Assembly (NCBI GenBank): GCA_002292025.1
Contig: DBBC01000114.1
Location: 232 to 10,879 of the forward strand
Length of the DNA stretch: 10,648 nucleotides
Reading direction: 5' to 3'
Origin: Firmicutes bacterium UBA994
GTDB lineage: Bacteria; Bacillota; UBA994
Below the pieces are notes generated by a model that made no database searches, was not told where the DNA came from, and saw nothing but the letters and a program-made list of their open reading frames with translations. The stretch's first letter is position 1. Each line of letters begins with the position of its first letter. The position numbers were made by a program, and so were the translations under genes. Positions 6,250 to 10,648 of the stretch are shown piece after piece.

Positions 6250-7635
6250 CTTGACTAAGTGCAAAGGTTGCCCCACAAGTCCATGCGCAGCCTCATTTAT
6301 TGCTTCACTTAAAGTTGGATGAACATAGATCATATCTGCCAATTGTTTGCCGGTAACCCCCATGGCTAGTGCCAGCGCACCCTGATGAATCAGGTCGTCG
6401 GCGTGTGGCCCCATGACATGCATCCCCAAGATCTTTCCGGTGGCATCGTCGGCGATTAGTTTAACCAACCCTTCTGTATCACCCATGGACACCGCTCTTC
6501 CGTTAGCTGAAAACGGAAACTTAGAAACTTTGAGCTTATACCCTTTTTCACGTGCCTCTGTTTCTTTGAGGCCTACGCTCGCCACTTCCGGTATAGAAAA
6601 AACACAGCTCGGGATGACTGAATAGTCCATCTCACGCGAGTGGCCCATCATATGCTCCACGGCTACAATCCCCTCGGTAGACGCGACCGGCGCTAAGTAG
6701 GTGCGCCCGACCACATCGCCAATGGCATAAACCCCATTCAAGCTGGTCTGCATATAAGCATCAGTCTTGATGCCGTTCTTGTCGTAGGCAATGCCTAAAG
6801 CGTCGAGGTCCAACCCGCCAAAATCAGGCACCCGCCCCATGGCCACTAGCACTACATCCGCTTCTAAGCTAATTTTTGCGCCGTCCTTCGTGTCCCCGGA
6901 CAGGCGCTTTTTGCCGTTGACTTCCGTGATCTCAGTGATGTAGATCCCGCTGTTGACCTTAATCTGCTTTTTGCGTAGAGTCGTCATCAGCCGACGTGAA
7001 ATCTCTTCGTCCACCATCGGTAAAATAAGCGGGGAACGCTTGACCATGTCCACACGCGTGCCAAACGCGTTCCAAATGCAAGCAAACTCAACTCCCAGTA
7101 CGCCGCCTCCGATTACGATCATGCTCTCCGGCACACGTGGAAGAGCAAGCGCATCGTCACTGGAGATGGTGTGGGAAAGGCTGCCTTTGTCTACCGGCGG
7201 TAGCTGCGGCTTTGAACCGGTGGCGATGATGATGTTCCCGGCCTCTAGTTCTTGGTCGTCCCCCGCACTAATCACACGCACCCGACCCGGCGCCGTGATC
7301 TGTCCCCGGCCGCGAATAACAGTCACTCCCGCGACAGAAAGCAGCTTCTCTATGCCGCCCACTAACTGCGCTGTCGTGCGCTCTTTATGGGCCATTACCC
7401 CGACAAGATCTAGCTCCACCGCGCCGGTCTTTACTCCAAAATCGGCTGCCCGCCGCGCCTCGATGTAGGCAGTGGCGGACTTAACGAGGGCTTTAGTAGG
7501 GATGCATCCCCGGTTGAGACAAGTCCCTCCCAGCTCGGCAGACTCTACCACAGCGACCTTAGCGCCCAACTGAGCGGCCTTCAGTGCAGCCACATATCCG
7601 CCTGGGCCGCTACCGATGACGATTAAATTGTACAT
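6238..7635 (-). CDS. lpdA: Dihydrolipoamide dehydrogenase (glycine cleavage L-protein type)
   Basis: Lpd reoxidises the dihydrolipoyl arm of GcvH (or of a 2-oxoacid dehydrogenase E2), passing electrons through a disulfide and FAD to a pyridine nucleotide. The 465-residue protein is complete. The FAD Rossmann motif is GSGPGG (8-13) with E31, the redox disulfide is C39-x4-C44, the second Rossmann motif is GGGVLG (176-181), AIGD lies at 304-307, and the catalytic pair is H439 and E444 in HPTLSE. At the end of the second beta strand of the nucleotide domain, where NAD enzymes usually have Glu, this one has K199-R200, which points to NADP. The ATG at 7635 has GGGGGGT about 5 nt upstream and lies 26 nt inside lipM. 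Next to gcvPB and lipoylation genes, it most likely serves glycine cleavage. Confidence 0.95.
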   Translation of the reverse strand: MYNLIVIGSGPGGYVAALKAAQLGAKVAVVESAELGGTCLNRGCIPTKALVKSATAYIEARRAADFGVKTGAVELDLVGVMAHKERTTAQLVGGIEKLLSVAGVTVIRGRGQITAPGRVRVISAGDDQELEAGNIIIATGSKPQLPPVDKGSLSHTISSDDALALPRVPESMIVIGGGVLGVEFACIWNAFGTRVDMVKRSPLILPMVDEEISRRLMTTLRKKQIKVNSGIYITEITEVNGKKRLSGDTKDGAKISLEADVVLVAMGRVPDFGGLDLDALGIAYDKNGIKTDAYMQTSLNGVYAIGDVVGRTYLAPVASTEGIVAVEHMMGHSREMDYSVIPSCVFSIPEVASVGLKETEAREKGYKLKVSKFPFSANGRAVSMGDTEGLVKLIADDATGKILGMHVMGPHADDLIHQGALALAMGVTGKQLADMIYVHPTLSEAINEAAHGLVGQPLHLVKLGR

Positions 7636-8416
7636 CTTTTACCCCCCGCAAATCCTTGTTCTGCACAAGTAACCTAGCAGCATCATTTTCCTCTGGTGTA
7701 AGTTGAGAGGACACACATCTCACCCCTAACACAGCCTCAAAACCAAACACTAAGGCCGCGCATACGGCTTCCGCTGAAGGCCTGTGCCCGAGCACATCGG
7801 CTAAGCCAGCCGCCTTAGTACGTAGCACACGGGCGACCCGATCTCGTGCTGAGGCTGAGCCCACATGCAGGCAGCTCATCAAGCGATCGACGTCAAAAGT
7901 GAGGGGGATGGAACCATGCTGCAAAATGGCTCCGTTCTTTCTGACTTGTGCCGACCCCACTAGTTTTCTCCCTTCACAGACTACCTCATACCACGAAGGG
8001 GCGTCAAAGCAAGCGGCGGATCCTTTGCCTTGACGCCCCACCTCACTGTGCGGCGCCACGCAGGCTTGAACCCCTATAGTTTGCAGCCCGGCCACCAGTG
8101 CCTCACTCACCACTCGGTAGGACTCAGTGACCGTCCCCGGCAGCAACTCCTCGCGAATGGCTAGAGCGTAAGTCACTTCATCATCGTGGAGCACTGCACG
8201 TCCGCCGGTGGCACGCCTCACCCAAGTGGCCCCGATATTTTTAAGGCCATCAAAATTTATTTCCTCCTCGGGTACCTGAAAGTAACCAAGCGAAACTGCT
8301 GGCGGCACCCAACCATAAAACCGTAAAACCGGTGCCGCGCCGGGTGATTGCTCAGCTAACAGTGCTTCATCTACCGCCATATTCCATAATCCGTCCGCCG
8401 GTCCGGTATTTAGCAC
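7610..8416 (-). CDS. lipM: Octanoyl-[GcvH] transferase, LipM type (lipoate ligase family)
   Basis: LipM moves an octanoyl group from octanoyl-ACP to a lysine of GcvH, the first step of lipoyl assembly. The sequence closely resembles Bacillus subtilis LipM: LRFYGW near 31-36, LGYFQ (43-47), VRRATGGRAVLHDDEVTYAL (67-86), CFDAPSWYE with the nucleophile-type C136, GRKLVGSAQ with K151, and ILQHGSIPL (164-172). The cysteine motif separates it from true lipoate ligases (LplA). The GTG at 8416 gives 268 residues but has no good ribosome site and drops a Trp-Arg just upstream that homologues keep (Q-W-R-V-L-N-T-G). A CTG at 8440, about 10 nt after GAGGGG, would add 8 residues. The gene ends 26 nt inside lpdA. 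Confidence 0.9.
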   Translation of the reverse strand: MLNTGPADGLWNMAVDEALLAEQSPGAAPVLRFYGWVPPAVSLGYFQVPEEEINFDGLKNIGATWVRRATGGRAVLHDDEVTYALAIREELLPGTVTESYRVVSEALVAGLQTIGVQACVAPHSEVGRQGKGSAACFDAPSWYEVVCEGRKLVGSAQVRKNGAILQHGSIPLTFDVDRLMSCLHVGSASARDRVARVLRTKAAGLADVLGHRPSAEAVCAALVFGFEAVLGVRCVSSQLTPEENDAARLLVQNKDLRGVKDVQFNRHR

Positions 8417-8446
8417 CCGCCATTGATTATTGTTTCGCAGAAAATA

Positions 8447-9418
8447 TCATCCCCTCTCGGGCGTCATACCCAGTGCAGCTTCAATGCACGCCACTGCTTC
8501 ATGGGAGCGCAGCGGACGCGGATAATTGAACATTACCCCGCGTGGACGCTCATTATAATACGGGCGGTTGCATGCAGCGCATCCGCTGGTCCGGAAAGCC
8601 TCACCGTCAGCTAATAGCTGCTTTAGAGTTGATTCGTGCACCCCCCACCCGGTCAGGCGCCCCTCAGAAAACGCAAACTTGACGCCGGGAAACTTTTTAT
8701 CGATGAGAAAACGTGCTACTTGCACGCGGCGATAGACTTCCACCGCAGGCGAGGCTTGGCTCGCTAGCGGGGTTCCTTTCACCGGCGTGAAGGCGAACAG
8801 CCCTACAGTAACCCCATACTTTGCCATAAGTTCTAAAAAAGCAATCGCCTCTTCTTCCGTCTCACCCAGCCCAACAATAAGGTGGGTGCTGACTCGTCCG
8901 GGGAATCTATTGGCCGCCTCCTCGATCACTGCCAGCGAACGCGACCACGATGCCTGTTTGACTTCTGCATAGACGCGTTCACATGCGGCATCCAACGGCA
9001 AGCCTATCCGATCGGCCCCCGCTTGCAGCCACGACACAGCACTGTCTATATCGGCCGGTGCCGCAGACACAGCCACAGGTGCGGCTACCGATGCCCGCAA
9101 ATCCCTGACCAGCTCTTGACATAGGTCAGAGCTGTGGTCACTCTGTACCACTTGGATGCATATCCGCTCAAATCTCCTGTCGGCGACCGCACCGGCAAGA
9201 GCGGCCACAGCTTGGGACACAGTGAACTTGGGCCAGTTCACGCGTGACAACAAGCCAGGACCGCTCGTAGCGCACTTTGACTGCGGGCAAAAGCCACACT
9301 TCGCGCTACATACTTCTCCTACCATGATATAGGCAGTAGTGGGTGCCTCTGCCAGTCGCATTCGAGTCAACCCCGCCACCGCAGCCGTGCCGGCCGATAG
9401 TCGAATCGTTTTAGTCAC
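8447..9418 (-). CDS. Radical SAM protein, biotin synthase-like; probable LipS1/LipS2-type lipoyl synthase subunit
   Basis: A 323-residue radical SAM enzyme. The SAM-cluster motif is CSAKCGFC (C37, C41, C44), followed by PQSKC with a further Cys at 49. The middle region has barrel-type strands such as RIGLPLD and THLIVGLGET. Near the C-terminus SGCAACNRPYYNERP (C280, C283) is a second conserved-looking cysteine pair that could bind another cluster or supply sulfur. The GTG at 9418 is chosen because it overlaps the upstream stop as GTGA, with GAGGAG 11 nt before it; a GTG at 9430 has no spacing from that site. It stands between another radical SAM gene and lipM in a glycine-cleavage run. This fits the two-protein lipoyl synthase (LipS1/LipS2) first shown in Thermococcus kodakarensis. 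Which of the pair it is cannot be assigned here. Confidence 0.8.
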   Translation of the reverse strand: MTKTIRLSAGTAAVAGLTRMRLAEAPTTAYIMVGEVCSAKCGFCPQSKCATSGPGLLSRVNWPKFTVSQAVAALAGAVADRRFERICIQVVQSDHSSDLCQELVRDLRASVAAPVAVSAAPADIDSAVSWLQAGADRIGLPLDAACERVYAEVKQASWSRSLAVIEEAANRFPGRVSTHLIVGLGETEEEAIAFLELMAKYGVTVGLFAFTPVKGTPLASQASPAVEVYRRVQVARFLIDKKFPGVKFAFSEGRLTGWGVHESTLKQLLADGEAFRTSGCAACNRPYYNERPRGVMFNYPRPLRSHEAVACIEAALGMTPERG

Positions 9419-10308
9419 AACACGCAACACTCCTCTTGTCGGTGAACATGAAGCCCCAGTTGAGCTGCCAGCGCCACAGCGAAATGACTTGGCTGAACTA
9501 TCTTTCGTACTCCGGCCCGCACAGCCAGCTGATCAAGTTCCTGTCGATATGCGCCGCCAGGCCGCATGCAGCCTAAATAAAGGCTGGCACGCGGCATCAT
9601 TAACCTAGCGGTAGCCAGTACCCGGGCTACATCCACTAACTTAGGCGGAGCGACATGCTCGTAGGCCGTACCTCGGGTGGGAACAAGCACTAAAAACACC
9701 ACTGTAGGAACCTCAAGCTCGGCAAGTTGTTCTAGCGCACGGTACTCACCTTTTATCGTGCCCCCCAGCAGGCCAATGCAGACGTGAGGAAACACCGGCA
9801 GTGACTTGGCAAACTTGTGATAAGTCGCAAGGTAATCATCTGCCGCCCGGTCAAGGCCATATACCTCGCGGACAGTCTCATCATCGCCAACAAAGTCTAA
9901 CGATATGCTGTCGGCTAACCCTACCAGCTTACCCGGCAAAGCAGAGTCAGCCAGCCCGACATGCAGGTTCAGCCGCGCACCCGCCTTTTTCATCTCATGC
10001 AGAAAGTCTAGATGAGAATCTAAAGGCACCTTGCCTTCTTGATCACACCCGCCGCTAACTAAGCAGCTGGTAAAGCCTCGTTCTTGGTACTTCGCCATCG
10101 CCGTGTCCTTGTCACTCATTGCGCGCAGGTAGTGGCCCTGACAATGGAGGCACGCCAGCTCGCACCCTGCCCCGGTGACAGACACCGGCAGGGTGCGTTT
10201 AGGCACTGCCGCGATCAGGGTGGAATCATGATGCGCTATCCGCGTTGCCCAAGCCAGTTTGAGTAGTTCATCAACAGCAATTTCAGGCCCTCTTACTCTT
10301 TCTTCCAT
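9415..10308 (-). CDS. Radical SAM protein; probable partner subunit of LipS1/LipS2-type lipoyl synthase
   Basis: A 297-residue radical SAM enzyme with CELACLHC (C49, C53, C56) followed by QGHYL. Other cysteines are C82, C88 in SGGCD, C247 in LGCMRPGG, and a Cys-Cys pair two residues from the end (ECCVL), all candidates for an auxiliary iron-sulfur cluster. The layout resembles the so-called uncharacterised biotin synthase homologues. A separate lipA-type lipoyl synthase (N-terminal C-x4-C-x5-C) is not present in the window. The ATG at 10308 lies 16 nt inside gcvPB and has only a weak ribosome site, so coupling to gcvPB is likely. The stop overlaps the next radical SAM gene by 4 nt (GTGA). Together with lipM and lpdA, I infer that the pair inserts sulfur at C6 and C8 of octanoyl-GcvH. 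A tyrosine or cofactor lyase role is the main alternative. Confidence 0.8.
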   Translation of the reverse strand: MEERVRGPEIAVDELLKLAWATRIAHHDSTLIAAVPKRTLPVSVTGAGCELACLHCQGHYLRAMSDKDTAMAKYQERGFTSCLVSGGCDQEGKVPLDSHLDFLHEMKKAGARLNLHVGLADSALPGKLVGLADSISLDFVGDDETVREVYGLDRAADDYLATYHKFAKSLPVFPHVCIGLLGGTIKGEYRALEQLAELEVPTVVFLVLVPTRGTAYEHVAPPKLVDVARVLATARLMMPRASLYLGCMRPGGAYRQELDQLAVRAGVRKIVQPSHFAVALAAQLGLHVHRQEECCVL

Positions 10309-10648
10309 CGCACTACTGGGCGACGAGCGGCTGCGGCTTCATCTAGGCGGCCGACTACCGTGGTGTGGGGGGCAGTTTTTACTCGCTCAGGGTCGGAGTA
10401 GGCTTCGCGAGCGATTTTGTTCATAGTTTCCACGAAGTAGTCCATGGTTTCGACAGACTCCGTCTCAGTAGGTTCAACTAGCATGGCTTCATCCACGATG
10501 AGCGGAAAGTAATTAGTAGGGGAATGGACCCCGTAGTCTAACAGCCGTTTGGAGATATCTAGCGTCCTGACACCGGTTTTCTCTTTGATTTTCCCCGGCC
10601 TGATCACAAACTCGTGTTTACAGTGCCGATCATAGGGCACATCGTAAT
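10293..10648 (-). CDS. gcvPB: Glycine dehydrogenase (decarboxylating) subunit 2, C-terminal part
   Basis: The frame is open to the right edge and reads on beyond it, so only about the last 118 residues are visible; the GTG at 10640 is not the start. GcvPB, with GcvPA, forms the PLP-dependent P-protein that decarboxylates glycine and passes aminomethyl to lipoyl-GcvH. The visible part matches the C-terminus of the split subunit: YDRHCKHEFV, GVRTLDISKRLLDYG, SPTNYFPLIV, EPTETES, then APHTT and a closing RRPVVRWKK. The PLP lysine lies upstream, outside the window. The gene overlaps the first radical SAM gene by 16 nt and begins the visible glycine-cleavage/lipoylation run, so gcvPA, gcvH and gcvT may lie further upstream. 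Confidence 0.95.
   Translation of the reverse strand, partial: YDVPYDRHCKHEFVIRPGKIKEKTGVRTLDISKRLLDYGVHSPTNYFPLIVDEAMLVEPTETESVETMDYFVETMNKIAREAYSDPERVKTAPHTTVVGRLDEAAAARRPVVRWKKE

Noticed and set aside
8447..8449. TGA recoded as an amino acid, making one radical SAM-LipM fusion
   Set aside because: TGA ends several other clear genes here (folK, folE, lpdA, transporter) and no selenocysteine context is seen; readthrough is kept only as a minor option.
9419..9430. GTG at 9430 as start of the second radical SAM gene
   Set aside because: The GAGGAG site overlaps it with no spacing, while the GTG at 9418 forms a standard GTGA overlap with the upstream stop.

Overview
The window is about 10.6 kb of compact bacterial chromosome that looks like a Bacillota (Firmicutes) of the anaerobic, Clostridia/Peptococcaceae-like kind. 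The evidence is strong AGGAGG-type ribosome binding sites, frequent GTG starts, a split glycine decarboxylase (GcvPB), a Bacillus-type LipM octanoyltransferase, and a soluble chemoreceptor resembling Bacillus subtilis YfmS. The lineage is inferred from gene content only. No tRNA, rRNA, insertion sequence, CRISPR array or phage gene was seen.

Layout, left to right. Positions 1-134 hold the start of a leftward His/Lys-rich gene cut by the window edge; it has a good promoter at 200-228 and a strong RBS. A leftward run then reads from 4636 down to 298: a 10-TM PGCG-motif metal transporter (putative manganese/heavy-metal exporter family), a YfmS-like soluble methyl-accepting sensor, then folE, folP, folB and folK. 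These four fol genes supply four successive enzymatic functions from GTP to dihydropteroate (folE, folB, folK, folP) and are joined by overlaps or very short gaps. A divergent intergenic region (4637-4797) carries a clear sigma-70-type promoter for gltX (glutamyl-tRNA synthetase), the only rightward gene.

A second leftward run enters from the right edge: the C-terminal part of gcvPB, two adjacent radical SAM genes, lipM and lpdA. All of these overlap except the lipM junction. I read this as a glycine-cleavage/lipoylation module. GcvPB decarboxylates glycine, LipM places an octanoyl group on GcvH (not in the window), the two radical SAM proteins most likely form the two-component LipS1/LipS2-type lipoyl synthase that inserts both sulfurs, and Lpd reoxidises the lipoyl arm. 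The run ends head-on against gltX with a 12-nt coding overlap.

The points most worth a second look are: the split lipoyl synthase next to lipM; a Lys-Arg pair in Lpd where NAD-linked enzymes carry Glu, suggesting NADP use; the missing conventional start codon for the full LipM N-terminus, just downstream of an in-frame TGA; a two-codon ATG-CTG-TGA frame overlapping the gltX start; and the transporter/sensor pair heading the folate genes. None of these amounts to a proven new system.
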